From Promethearchaeota archaeon (GTDB lineage: Archaea > Asgardarchaeota > Lokiarchaeia > Sigynarchaeales > SOKP01), in the NCBI GenBank assembly GCA_016839635.1, contig JAEOTV010000169.1, forward strand, positions 1 through 64,000: a stretch of 64,000 bases of DNA, written 5' to 3'. Positions 16,949 through 25,785 of this stretch are shown piece after piece. How positions within the stretch are numbered: position 1 is the first letter of the stretch; every line of letters begins with the position of its first letter. A program made the translations under genes and the position numbers. The notes under the pieces are model-generated. The model did no database searches. It saw nothing but the letters and a program-made list of their open reading frames with translations, and was not told the origin of the DNA.

Positions 16949-17027
16949 AAATACACCCTCCTCTTTTATGAAATTTTAAAAGTTCTCATATACAAAATAT
17001 AATTATAATAACTTTTTAATTTTAAAA

Positions 17028-19505
17028 ATGTCTGACAAGCAATCGAATTCTAATTCTTCAAAAAAGCCAAATGCTTCTGAAGATAAAGAAGAAGCTAAAG
17101 GAAAAAAAGAAAAATTTAAACCATTAAAATTGCCCAAAATCTCAAAACCGGGGATTTTAGGAGTAAAATATAAGATCAAAGACTATGTTTCAAGAAAGAG
17201 GGTGAAGGTAAGTACTCTAAAATCAAAAGCTAAAACTAATTTTTATGATAAAATTATCCATCAAGAAGTCTATATTGATGGCAAGGAACCTAAATCCTAT
17301 TCCTTTGGGAAAAAATTTTGGGGATTATATGGGATATTTATCTTTTATTCCCTAATTTTAATTATAGCAATTAACACTCCGGAAAGCGAATGGATTCAAT
17401 TTTTAATGTTTGGAAACCCCTTTGCATTTTCAAATGCGATTATTGCCTTTTTATTGGTGTTATCCTTTTTATTCAGTATAGATAAAATAAGAATCTTCAT
17501 TTTTGAAGAAAAATCAGCTATTAAGCAATTAATATTATACCCCGTCCTTATTGCATTGCTATATATCCTTTTTCTATATATTGGAACGAGTATCAACTTC
17601 CTGACATATCTACTTACATTAGCAATGATTTGGTTATTTTTGCTAAGTAGTCGTTTTTATATTTATTCAAGGAAATTTGCGACAAAAATAGAAGCGAGGT
17701 TTATTAAAAAATATTCAATACCAAGACGTCTTTTTGCAATGATAATTCCATTTTTTATATTAGGAGTGCTTGTTGTAATTTCATTGTTTTATAGAAGTTT
17801 CTTGGTATGGTTATCTTTAGATATTTTTGGACCTGTTGACCCAGGTAATGCTGTTCAGGTGTTTAATCTCCAAATGCGGCAAGTAATGCCATTAATATAC
17901 TTCAGTTTAGTGATGACATTAATTTTTGTCATTTTTGAATATGTATTTTCAAGAAGCAGAGCAGAAACTAAAAGGGCAGGAACGTTTGATAATTTCACCT
18001 TTTCCTTAATAGTCTTCTTTATCTTTTTCTTTCAAATTATGCAGATAAGTATCTATATGTTGCTTCAAGACCCCACAATTGATGCTTTTAAATCGACACT
18101 TGGGGCAACTGGTTCAGCTGTTACCTACGTTTTCATATTCGAGTTTATTGTTTCAATGTACTTTTTATATCGAATTGTCCGGAAGCTAGGTAGAAGTTTA
18201 GGGTGGCAAATTTTATTTTTCAAAAAAGATGGCTTAATATTATTATGCTTGGCTTGCGTATTTGCTCAAACATTAACTCGTTTTACTCTCTCTCCGGATG
18301 TTCAAATTCCTAATCAGATAATATCTGATGTTGGTATATTTTTAATGGCTGACAAATACATTATATCTGTACTAATGATTTTTTTCTTGGGAACCACGTT
18401 ACTGATCTATTATCTTAAACCCCAAGAAACCTCCATGTTTATGAGATTACAAAAAGAAATAGTTACGGAAGAAGAAAGAAGCATGGATCGGGTTTATAAA
18501 ATAATAAGAGGAGAGTATATCAGACGAGGTGAAGCTTATCCTGTTGAAATCATTGAGAGAGAATTAATAAAAGCAACTCAATTATCAAAGAGTAATGTAT
18601 ATGCACTTTTAGAACAATTAGCAAAGAAAGATATGGACATTTTGATTACAGAAGAAAAAAAAGATATTGGAAAACCAATAAAAATGATTGATTTTGTATC
18701 TGTTACTGAGCGTTTTGAAAAGAAAGGAGTTGCTCAACAGAAAGCTAAGAAATACCTTAGTGAGAGGTTATTTGAAACAGCTTTAGAAAAGAAAAGTAAA
18801 ACAAGTAGATTAACTAAGGGTACGGAAACTGATAAACCTGAAAATGGTTTTATTTCATCTCTTACCGCCAATTATGCTAAAAAAGAAAGAGATAAAGAAG
18901 TACGTCAACAAAAGTTAAAGGATGCTCAAATTACTTTCACTGAATTCGATCATTCTGAAGACGTAAAAACTCAAATTATAGAAATTATAAGAAAAGAATA
19001 TATCGATCGAATTGAAAATCCAGAAAAGATTGAAGATATCTCTTTACCCATCTCTGAAATTTCTGGTCTAATCGAAAAAAAATTAAAAATAAATCCAGGA
19101 GAATTTTACCCTCTCTTAGAAGATATAAGTAGTAAAGATATAGAATTATCTTTAATTGATAATCCTGAAGAACCTGAAGACAAAAAAATTATATTCCTCC
19201 CTCTCGCTGATGAAGGAATGTGTTATTCATTAACAAATTTTAGACCTGAAGAGTATTCGAATTTTAGAATCTCTGTTATCAAAAACTTTTTAAAAGCCCT
19301 TAAAACAAAAAAAGAAAAAAGAGTGCTCTTTCAATTAAAGAAAGAGATCATTGATCAAACAGAAAATCAAAGGTCTTGGATTGATTTACTAAATAATTTA
19401 TATAAATATTATCCTCTATACACAGAACAAATAAATCAAGTTCCAAATACTCTAAAGTTTTTGAAACAGTTAGATAAATGGAAAGAAGTATTTCAAGAAA
19501 TTTAA
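17028..19505 (+). CDS. Polytopic membrane protein with C-terminal tandem winged-helix-like region
   Basis: 825 residues. Residues 1-95 are a basic, polar cytoplasmic stretch. About ten membrane spans cover ~100-490 (FWGLYGIFIFYSLILII the first, VLMIFFLGTTLLIYYL the last). The C-terminal ~330 residues are soluble and contain two related helical units, DRVYKIIRGEYIRRGEAYPV...SNVYALLEQLAKKDMDILI and IEIIRKEYIDRIENPEKIED...GEFYPLLEDISSKDIELSL. Both look like winged-helix or helical-repeat modules. I do not recognise the family. A membrane sensor with a cytoplasmic effector part is one reading. ATG start; preceded by the interrupted zinc-finger gene on the other strand. Confidence 0.7.
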   Translation: MSDKQSNSNSSKKPNASEDKEEAKGKKEKFKPLKLPKISKPGILGVKYKIKDYVSRKRVKVSTLKSKAKTNFYDKIIHQEVYIDGKEPKSYSFGKKFWGLYGIFIFYSLILIIAINTPESEWIQFLMFGNPFAFSNAIIAFLLVLSFLFSIDKIRIFIFEEKSAIKQLILYPVLIALLYILFLYIGTSINFLTYLLTLAMIWLFLLSSRFYIYSRKFATKIEARFIKKYSIPRRLFAMIIPFFILGVLVVISLFYRSFLVWLSLDIFGPVDPGNAVQVFNLQMRQVMPLIYFSLVMTLIFVIFEYVFSRSRAETKRAGTFDNFTFSLIVFFIFFFQIMQISIYMLLQDPTIDAFKSTLGATGSAVTYVFIFEFIVSMYFLYRIVRKLGRSLGWQILFFKKDGLILLCLACVFAQTLTRFTLSPDVQIPNQIISDVGIFLMADKYIISVLMIFFLGTTLLIYYLKPQETSMFMRLQKEIVTEEERSMDRVYKIIRGEYIRRGEAYPVEIIERELIKATQLSKSNVYALLEQLAKKDMDILITEEKKDIGKPIKMIDFVSVTERFEKKGVAQQKAKKYLSERLFETALEKKSKTSRLTKGTETDKPENGFISSLTANYAKKERDKEVRQQKLKDAQITFTEFDHSEDVKTQIIEIIRKEYIDRIENPEKIEDISLPISEISGLIEKKLKINPGEFYPLLEDISSKDIELSLIDNPEEPEDKKIIFLPLADEGMCYSLTNFRPEEYSNFRISVIKNFLKALKTKKEKRVLFQLKKEIIDQTENQRSWIDLLNNLYKYYPLYTEQINQVPNTLKFLKQLDKWKEVFQEI

Positions 19506-19663
19506 AAGCTATAAATCTCTAATTCTCCTTACTCTTCTAAAGCTTAATCTTTTACAAAATACTTGGAATCCTCGTGTTTTAATTCAATTCTATTATTGAA
19601 GATTAGATAATTTTAGAAAAGAGCATACTTTCAATTAATTAAAAAAATAATTATATTCGCACT

Positions 19664-21010
19664 ATGACAAGATTATCCATGATAAAATTCACAAAAACTC
19701 CTTTAAGGATCTTTTCAGGACTATCATCCTTTCAAATACTCGCGATGTTTAGGAGAGGTCTCTTTTACACATATTTATCTTTATATATGAGAGAATTCTT
19801 AAATTTATCCGTTTTTGTAACCACCTTGTATGCTACGCTTCCTATGATAATGAGTATTATTTTTCAAAACTTCGTTTGGGGGCCAATTAGTGATAAAATT
19901 CAACGTCGCAGGACTTTCATAGTATTAGGTGAAATTTTAGCGGGAATAGGGACTTTGGTTGTTTGGCTTATTCATTTCATACTAGCAAGTCTCCATTCAT
20001 CAGGTTATACTATTAGCATTTGGGGGATTACTTATAGCTGCTTGTATATTTCTGGATTTATTATCATTATAGGTCTTAGTTTTGTTGAAATGTTTTGGTC
20101 AATGTCGAATATCGGTTGGAGTGCTTTGATTAGTGATTTGTATCCTTCTGAAAAAAGAAGTAAAATAATGGGTCAATTAACTGGTCTTGGAGGTATGGGG
20201 CGCATTTTTGGAATATTTATTGGGGGTATATTATATAATGGGGGATTTGGGTTTAGAAATGGATCATTATTTTTCGTAGCTTCTTCTTTTATGTTCATAT
20301 CTACAATTCCAATGCTGCTATTTAGTCCTGAGGGAGGAATTAATAGAGAAGAGAAAGAGGAAATAAGAATTTCAGAATTGAATAATAATAATAATAATAA
20401 TAAAAGCATTCTAGTTTTTGTTATATTTATAATTGCCCTTGCTGCGATAAATTTTGGGAGAAATTCTATTGCTATTCCTTATTCTCAGTATCTTTATTTA
20501 GAAAGCGGGTTTAATGTTGATACTATAATGCTTAGTTTTATTACAAACTCCCGTTCAGTAGCAACTTTGATAATAGGGTTTACTGCAGGAGTTTTAAGTA
20601 AAAAATTTGGACATTCGAAAACTTTAATTATTGGAACCTCAATAGGGATTATTGCTTTAATAATCACAGCAACCACTTCGTATTTACCAATTATTTTCAT
20701 AGGAAGTTTTTTAATTGGGGCTGCTGAGGTTTTAATTTATGCATCTTCATATGCTATTGCTTCATTATTAATACCATCAAGATTACGCGCTAAATTGTTT
20801 GCGGTATACAATGCAACCTTCTTTTTATCATGGGGAATAGCAGGTACAATAATCTCAGGCCCTATCATAGATACCTTAATTAGTGAAGGAACAAGTGAGG
20901 TTTTTGCTTATCAGATAGGATTCCTCATAGCAGCAATTATTTGTTTTTTTGGACTTTTAATCTTCTTAATTCTAGAAGCATGGATGAAGATCCAAAAATC
21001 AAAAATATGA
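19664..21010 (+). CDS. Major facilitator superfamily transporter
   Basis: 448 residues with twelve predicted spans in two halves separated by a charged loop at ~215-250. The MFS motif-A-like loop is GPISDKIQRRRTFI after span 2, with a second-half counterpart GVLSKKFGHSKTLI. The central loop holds a run of six Asn encoded by an (AAT)n tract. The substrate cannot be read from sequence; drug or metabolite export is typical of this kind. ATG start; ends in TGA, showing that TGA is a true stop here. Confidence 0.88.
   Translation: MTRLSMIKFTKTPLRIFSGLSSFQILAMFRRGLFYTYLSLYMREFLNLSVFVTTLYATLPMIMSIIFQNFVWGPISDKIQRRRTFIVLGEILAGIGTLVVWLIHFILASLHSSGYTISIWGITYSCLYISGFIIIIGLSFVEMFWSMSNIGWSALISDLYPSEKRSKIMGQLTGLGGMGRIFGIFIGGILYNGGFGFRNGSLFFVASSFMFISTIPMLLFSPEGGINREEKEEIRISELNNNNNNNKSILVFVIFIIALAAINFGRNSIAIPYSQYLYLESGFNVDTIMLSFITNSRSVATLIIGFTAGVLSKKFGHSKTLIIGTSIGIIALIITATTSYLPIIFIGSFLIGAAEVLIYASSYAIASLLIPSRLRAKLFAVYNATFFLSWGIAGTIISGPIIDTLISEGTSEVFAYQIGFLIAAIICFFGLLIFLILEAWMKIQKSKI
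20381..20401 (+). repeat. (AAT)7 microsatellite inside the MFS gene
   Basis: Seven perfect AAT triplets encode poly-Asn in the cytoplasmic loop between the two halves of the transporter. Length change in steps of three would be tolerated in this loop. Confidence 0.9.
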
Positions 21011-21031
21011 TTTAAAAATGATCTTCAAAAA

Positions 21032-21208
21032 TTATTTAATTTTACAACATTCTCCACATTTCAACTCATTTAAGGGAAGATATCCACAATTTGGTCCCAT
21101 ATTACATTCAAATCTAGCTTTCTCCTGATTATAAATCATATCCTCCGAACAACATTTTGGAATTGTATCTATTACTTTACCACATCCAGCACATTTATAT
21201 AGTCCCAT
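21032..21208 (-). CDS. Small Cys-rich metal-binding (rubredoxin/zinc-ribbon-like) protein
   Basis: 58 residues starting at ATG 21208; the in-frame GTG at 21220 is better read as part of a GTGATT Shine-Dalgarno. Eight cysteines occur: YKCAGCGK, PKCCSED, FECNMGPNCG and LKCGECCK. The LYKCAGCGK...ARFECNMGPNCGYLP layout closely parallels the C-terminal tail of the adjacent copper ATPase (LKCSECGI...[15 protein letters not shown]), so the two are homologous modules. It lies 27 bases downstream of that gene, in the same operon. A role as a metal-binding or delivery partner for the ATPase is inferred. Confidence 0.72.
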   Translation of the reverse strand: MGLYKCAGCGKVIDTIPKCCSEDMIYNQEKARFECNMGPNCGYLPLNELKCGECCKIK

Positions 21209-21235
21209 TTTGTAAATCACGTAGTTTATTAATTT

Positions 21236-24106
21236 TTATTCAATTAGTTCCATTGGTTTGCCATGATGCTCTGGGATTGGTTGAGCCCCACAAGATGCCC
21301 CCATCCAACAAATCAATTGATTTCCTTCTTTATGCATTGGTTGTCCACAATGCATTGGTAGTTCTTGTTCTATTCCACATTCTGAACATTTTAATTTACC
21401 CATTTTTTTATCATCCTCTTTATTTTTTATATTTTGATTTTTTACATTTTTTTTTTCAATATTATTAGAACTTTTCATTTGCATTAATTTTGAGTCCATC
21501 GCATCATAATTTTTAAATCGCTCAGGATCCCTTTTGAAGTGAGCCTCACAATTTTGATTACAAAAGTGATAAATCTTATCTTTATATTCATACTCAATAG
21601 CACGTCTAGGTTCAATTTCCATCCCACAAACCGGATCGACTACTTTTTCTTGAGAGAGTAATAACTTTTCTTCTTCAATTTGTTGTGGAGTTTTTGGTTC
21701 ATACCGTTTTAAAAATAATGCATTTGATACAACTGAAACAGAACTTGTTGCCATAAACACAGCAGCTAAATAAGGCGGCAAAAAGAATCCTGTGGCATAA
21801 TATAGAATTCCAGCAGCAATTGGGATACCAATTAAGTTATAAATAAATGCCCAGAAAAGATTTGTAATCATTTTTTTATAAGTCTTTTTTGATAAATTTA
21901 TAGCGGATACTACATTTCTTAAGTCTCCTCTCATTAATACGATATCGGCAGTTTCTATTGCAATATCCGTTCCTGAACCAATTGCAATTCCCACATCTGC
22001 CTGTGCTAAAGCAGGAGCATCATTAATACCATCTCCGACCATACCAATTATTTTATGATCCTCTGATTCTTGAAGTTGTTGGATTGTGATTGCTTTTTGA
22101 TTTGGTAAAACTTCAGCTAAGATATGATCCTCATCAATTTTCAAATCTTTACCGATACTTAAAGCTGTTTGTTTATTATCCCCAGTTATCATATATATTT
22201 CTAATCCTTTTTCTCTCAATTTATCTAAAGCATATGGTGCTTGATCTTTGATCTTATCTGATATTCCAATTATTCCTCTTATTTCGTTTTCAATACTTAT
22301 TAGTATAGTTGTTATTCCTTTATGTTGAAGTTCATTAAATTTATTTTTATAATTCTCAAGCGAAATTTCATGTTCATTAATAAATTTCTCATTCCCTATC
22401 AAAACCTGTTTATTATTAATATTTGTGATCAACCCTTTACCGGGTATAGCGTCAAATTCTGTGGGGGATTCAAGTTTTAAATCTCTTTGATTAGCCTCTT
22501 CTATTATCGCTTGTGCTAAGGAGTGTTCAGATCCCATTTCTGCGCTCCCAGCGTAAAATAATAAATCTTTATCATCATAACCTTGACCTTTCAAATCCTT
22601 TTCAGTAAAAAGCATAGAAACTTTTGGTTTTCCGACTGTTAATGTTCCTGTTTTGTCAAATACTATTGTATTTATTGTATTAATTGCCTCTAAAGAATCT
22701 CCGCCCTTTAAGAGAATTCCATTCTCTGCCCCTTTACCGGTTCCAACCATCACTGCTGTGGGTATTGCTAAACCAAGAGCACATGGGCATGAAATAACAA
22801 CAATAGAAGTAAAAACTAATAACGACAATTCTAATCCAATTTGAGCAATTAAATACCAATAGATAAATGCCCCTATGGCAATTAAAACAACAATTGGAAC
22901 AAAATAATTACTAACTTTATCTGCTAACTTTTGTTTTGCTGCTTTTTTACTTTGTGCTTCTTTAACAAAATCGATTATTTGAAATAATAAAGTATCTTTT
23001 CCAACTTTCTCCGTAACCATCTGTATTAAACCTGTCTGGTTAACTGTTGCACCTATCACTTCACTATCAATTTGTTTCTTTACATATTTACTTTCTCCTG
23101 TAATCATACTTTCATCGACTTTAGTTTTACCTTTAACTACTTTTCCATCAACAGGTATCTTTTCACCGGGTCTTACTATTAAAATATCACTTATTTCAAT
23201 TTCTTCTATAGGGATTTCAATTTCTTTAGTTCCCTTTAATAAAGTTGCTGTTTTTGGTTGTAATCCTATCAATTTTTTAATAGCCTCAGAGGTTTGACCC
23301 TTAGTTTTATGTTCAAAGTATTTTCCTATCAGTAAAAAGGATAAAATCATACTCATTGCTTCATAAAAAGTCTTACCATCTATTAGAAATGTTGTTAAAA
23401 TCGAATATACTAATGCGGTCGATGTTCCTAAAGCTACTAATACATCCATATTAGCAGATTTATTTTTTAAAGATTTATAAGCCCCTATTAAAAAGAAAGA
23501 GCCTGCAATTGCAAAATTGGCTAATGCAAAAAAGAACAGTATTAAATTTCGTATAAAAGATTCTGCAAGAAACCAACTAATTGGAGTAATAATAAGTGTA
23601 AAACTTAAGGAGATTATGAGTATTCTAAGTCGATATCTCATCTCTCTCTTGTGTTTTTCGATTTCTTTATCTATTGCACCTGCAGCTTTCTCAATTCTAT
23701 AACCAAATTTTTTAATACTTGAAAATATTTTATTTTCATCCAATTTTAATTCATTAAATTCGATGAATAACTTATTTGCTTTGAAATTTCCTCTCACTTC
23801 ATAAATTCCCTGAATTGATTTTATATGTTTAATAAAATCATAAAATTGTACTTCTGTTAATGTATCAATTACTTTGAGATCGATTTTAGCTAATGATGAT
23901 TTATAACCCAAGTCGTGTACAGCTTTGTTAAATTCATTATAATTTGTTATCTCAGGATTAAATTCAACAGTTGCTTCTTCATTAGCAAAATTAACAACTG
24001 AACTGTTTACACCTTCTAATCCTTTCAACTTAGTCTCAATTTTATATGCACAATTTGCACATGTCATTCCACTAAGTTTAATTTTTACTTTTTCAGTAGA
24101 TTCCAT
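21236..24106 (-). CDS. copA: Copper-type P1B ATPase with YHS and Cys-rich C-terminal domains
   Basis: 956 residues. HMA domain 1 has GMTCANC (C16, C19). A second HMA-like domain (~80-145) lacks the Cys pair. The P-type core has eight spans, SCPCALGLA (the CPC metal site), DKTGTLT (phosphorylated Asp), TGES and [10 protein letters not shown]. This is the Cu+-exporting subclass. After the last spans come a YHS domain ([10 protein letters not shown]...[12 protein letters not shown]), a Lys/Asn linker, and a Cys/His-rich module ([25 protein letters not shown]). The last module is homologous to the small protein encoded next. Typical CopA proteins are 700-850 residues, so the tail is an extension. 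Role: ATP-driven copper export at the cytoplasmic membrane. Confidence 0.93.
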   Translation of the reverse strand: MESTEKVKIKLSGMTCANCAYKIETKLKGLEGVNSSVVNFANEEATVEFNPEITNYNEFNKAVHDLGYKSSLAKIDLKVIDTLTEVQFYDFIKHIKSIQGIYEVRGNFKANKLFIEFNELKLDENKIFSSIKKFGYRIEKAAGAIDKEIEKHKREMRYRLRILIISLSFTLIITPISWFLAESFIRNLILFFFALANFAIAGSFFLIGAYKSLKNKSANMDVLVALGTSTALVYSILTTFLIDGKTFYEAMSMILSFLLIGKYFEHKTKGQTSEAIKKLIGLQPKTATLLKGTKEIEIPIEEIEISDILIVRPGEKIPVDGKVVKGKTKVDESMITGESKYVKKQIDSEVIGATVNQTGLIQMVTEKVGKDTLLFQIIDFVKEAQSKKAAKQKLADKVSNYFVPIVVLIAIGAFIYWYLIAQIGLELSLLVFTSIVVISCPCALGLAIPTAVMVGTGKGAENGILLKGGDSLEAINTINTIVFDKTGTLTVGKPKVSMLFTEKDLKGQGYDDKDLLFYAGSAEMGSEHSLAQAIIEEANQRDLKLESPTEFDAIPGKGLITNINNKQVLIGNEKFINEHEISLENYKNKFNELQHKGITTILISIENEIRGIIGISDKIKDQAPYALDKLREKGLEIYMITGDNKQTALSIGKDLKIDEDHILAEVLPNQKAITIQQLQESEDHKIIGMVGDGINDAPALAQADVGIAIGSGTDIAIETADIVLMRGDLRNVVSAINLSKKTYKKMITNLFWAFIYNLIGIPIAAGILYYATGFFLPPYLAAVFMATSSVSVVSNALFLKRYEPKTPQQIEEEKLLLSQEKVVDPVCGMEIEPRRAIEYEYKDKIYHFCNQNCEAHFKRDPERFKNYDAMDSKLMQMKSSNNIEKKNVKNQNIKNKEDDKKMGKLKCSECGIEQELPMHCGQPMHKEGNQLICWMGASCGAQPIPEHHGKPMELIE

Positions 24107-24288
24107 TTTAAGTAAAACTCACCTCAATATCTACAGATAAATTACTAAGCTCAGTTATTATACCTTCTGTTTATAATTTGAAAGTTTTTTTCCAGTTTTG
24201 GTTGTAGAATAAATACAGAGTTATTGATCGATTTATATTTTAATTTAACTCAAATTTCACTCTTAAGTTGGTATTTCTTAATATCGAT

Positions 24289-25155
24289 TTACTCATTCCC
24301 ATTCCAGGTAATTTTATATAATAAATCCTCTGATCCGGGAATTTGGGGATTTTCAAATATCCAATTCCCTTTGATACCTAATTCTTTTGCAGTAAGATCA
24401 AAATGATTAACCGCTATTCCAATATCTATAGGTCTGAATTTACTATATTGTAAGAAACGTCCATCCTTAGGATTAATGGCATAAAAATGAAAAATTTTTT
24501 TATTAAGCGCTTTAATAATCCTCCAAGGTTGACGATTTCCTGCAGATGGTCCAATTTGGACCATTTCAAGTAATGTTGAATATTCTCCTATATTTTTATC
24601 TGAAATTGGATTAGTAAGATTTCCTTCAAAAAATAATTGATCCCATGGTATTCTTTTATCAGCTTTAGCGAATGATCGAATAAGTTTTTCTCTAACCGTT
24701 TTTTGAGCATGATAGCCAACAGGAGTAATAGCGGGTATAATTTCGTCTGCTTTACAATTAATTTTTGCAGAAAAAAGACTTCTATTAAAAAAACCACCCA
24801 ACCAACATGTACCTAAACCTAAATCTGTAGCACCCAAGATAATAGTTTCCATAAGGTATCCATAATGTTCTCGACCGTATTGAGTCTTTTCAACTGTCCC
24901 CACTATAAAATCTTGAGCACCTTTAATAAATCCATAAGTTCCTAACTTTCTCTTTTCATTAAGTTCAAATTCTGGAACGCTAACAAGTCTAAATCTCACT
25001 CTTCCAGCATATTCACTGAAAGGACTTTTTAACTCATGGTTTTCTAATATTGCAATTATTTTTTCCCTTACATCATTTTTAAGGGGTTGCCCAGAATAGG
25101 TCCTACGAGATGTTCGCTCTCGAATTATATCCATAACTGGTTTAGAAAAATTCAT
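24289..25155 (-). CDS. Nitroreductase-family FMN protein
   Basis: 288 residues. The N-terminal RTSRRTYSGQPL is the classic Rx(S)xRxY/F FMN-phosphate motif. LGLGTCWLGGFFNRSLF at ~113-129 and IGPSAGNRQPWRI in the second half are characteristic of the double-length nitroreductase group (TM_nitroreductase type). These enzymes use FMN to reduce nitro, quinone or flavin substrates. The substrate here is unknown. ATG start. Monocistronic, as far as the flanking gaps (~180 and ~160 bases) show. Confidence 0.86.
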   Translation of the reverse strand: MNFSKPVMDIIRERTSRRTYSGQPLKNDVREKIIAILENHELKSPFSEYAGRVRFRLVSVPEFELNEKRKLGTYGFIKGAQDFIVGTVEKTQYGREHYGYLMETIILGATDLGLGTCWLGGFFNRSLFSAKINCKADEIIPAITPVGYHAQKTVREKLIRSFAKADKRIPWDQLFFEGNLTNPISDKNIGEYSTLLEMVQIGPSAGNRQPWRIIKALNKKIFHFYAINPKDGRFLQYSKFRPIDIGIAVNHFDLTAKELGIKGNWIFENPQIPGSEDLLYKITWNGNE

Positions 25156-25314
25156 GATATTAGCCGGTATAAATTTTAAAAAATAGGTATATTATGGTCT
25201 GTTATAATAAGAGGGAAGATTATAGATAAATAAAATCATAAGATATAACACGATAAGGATTTTGAATTCTATAAATAATGTTGTTATAATTTAAAAATTA
25301 TGATAGGGAATAAC

Positions 25315-25695
25315 TTATTTCTTTTTTGCTCGGAATTTATTTATACTATCTCTCAAAGCATCAGCTGCTAGATTAGAACAGTGTAGTTTAATAGGGGGAA
25401 GACCATCCAATGAAGCAGCAACATCATCTCTAGTAATATTTAAAGCCTCGTCTAATGTTAAACCTTTAGCAATTTCAGTAATCATTGATGAAGTAGCAAT
25501 TGCTGCGGCACACCCAAACGTTTGAAAAGAGATATCATCGATAATTTCTTGTCCATTCACTTCTTTCACCTTAATATATATATGCATCAGATCGCCACAT
25601 ATAGGATTTCCATATTCACCTACCGCATCAGCATTTTTCATTTCACCCATATTTCGGGGATTTCTAAAGTGTTCCAATACTTTTTCAGAGTATAT
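25315..25695 (-). CDS. iscU: IscU/NifU-type Fe-S scaffold protein, apparent ATA start
   Basis: Reading from 25695 gives YSEKVLEHFRNPRNMG, the conserved N-terminus of IscU. The three scaffold cysteines are present: NPICGDLM, TFGCAAAIATSSM and LHCSNLAADAL. IscU assembles [2Fe-2S]/[4Fe-4S] clusters on sulfur supplied by a cysteine desulfurase (a candidate is at 35711). The first standard start codon is TTG 25677, which would delete YSEKV and lie 24 bases from the Shine-Dalgarno. AAAGGTGAT (25701-25709) is spaced correctly for ATA 25695, where the family's initial Met falls. An in-frame TGA at 25704 bars any longer form. ATA initiation, or a base error of ATG to ATA, is inferred. Confidence 0.88.
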   Translation of the reverse strand: MYSEKVLEHFRNPRNMGEMKNADAVGEYGNPICGDLMHIYIKVKEVNGQEIIDDISFQTFGCAAAIATSSMITEIAKGLTLDEALNITRDDVAASLDGLPPIKLHCSNLAADALRDSINKFRAKKK

Positions 25696-25785
25696 TTTTA
25701 ATCACCTTTACGTTCATTTGATTCTATGAAATATAAGAAACCTTTAACTTAAAGCTTTATGGGTGGTTTCTTACGATTAAGCTCA

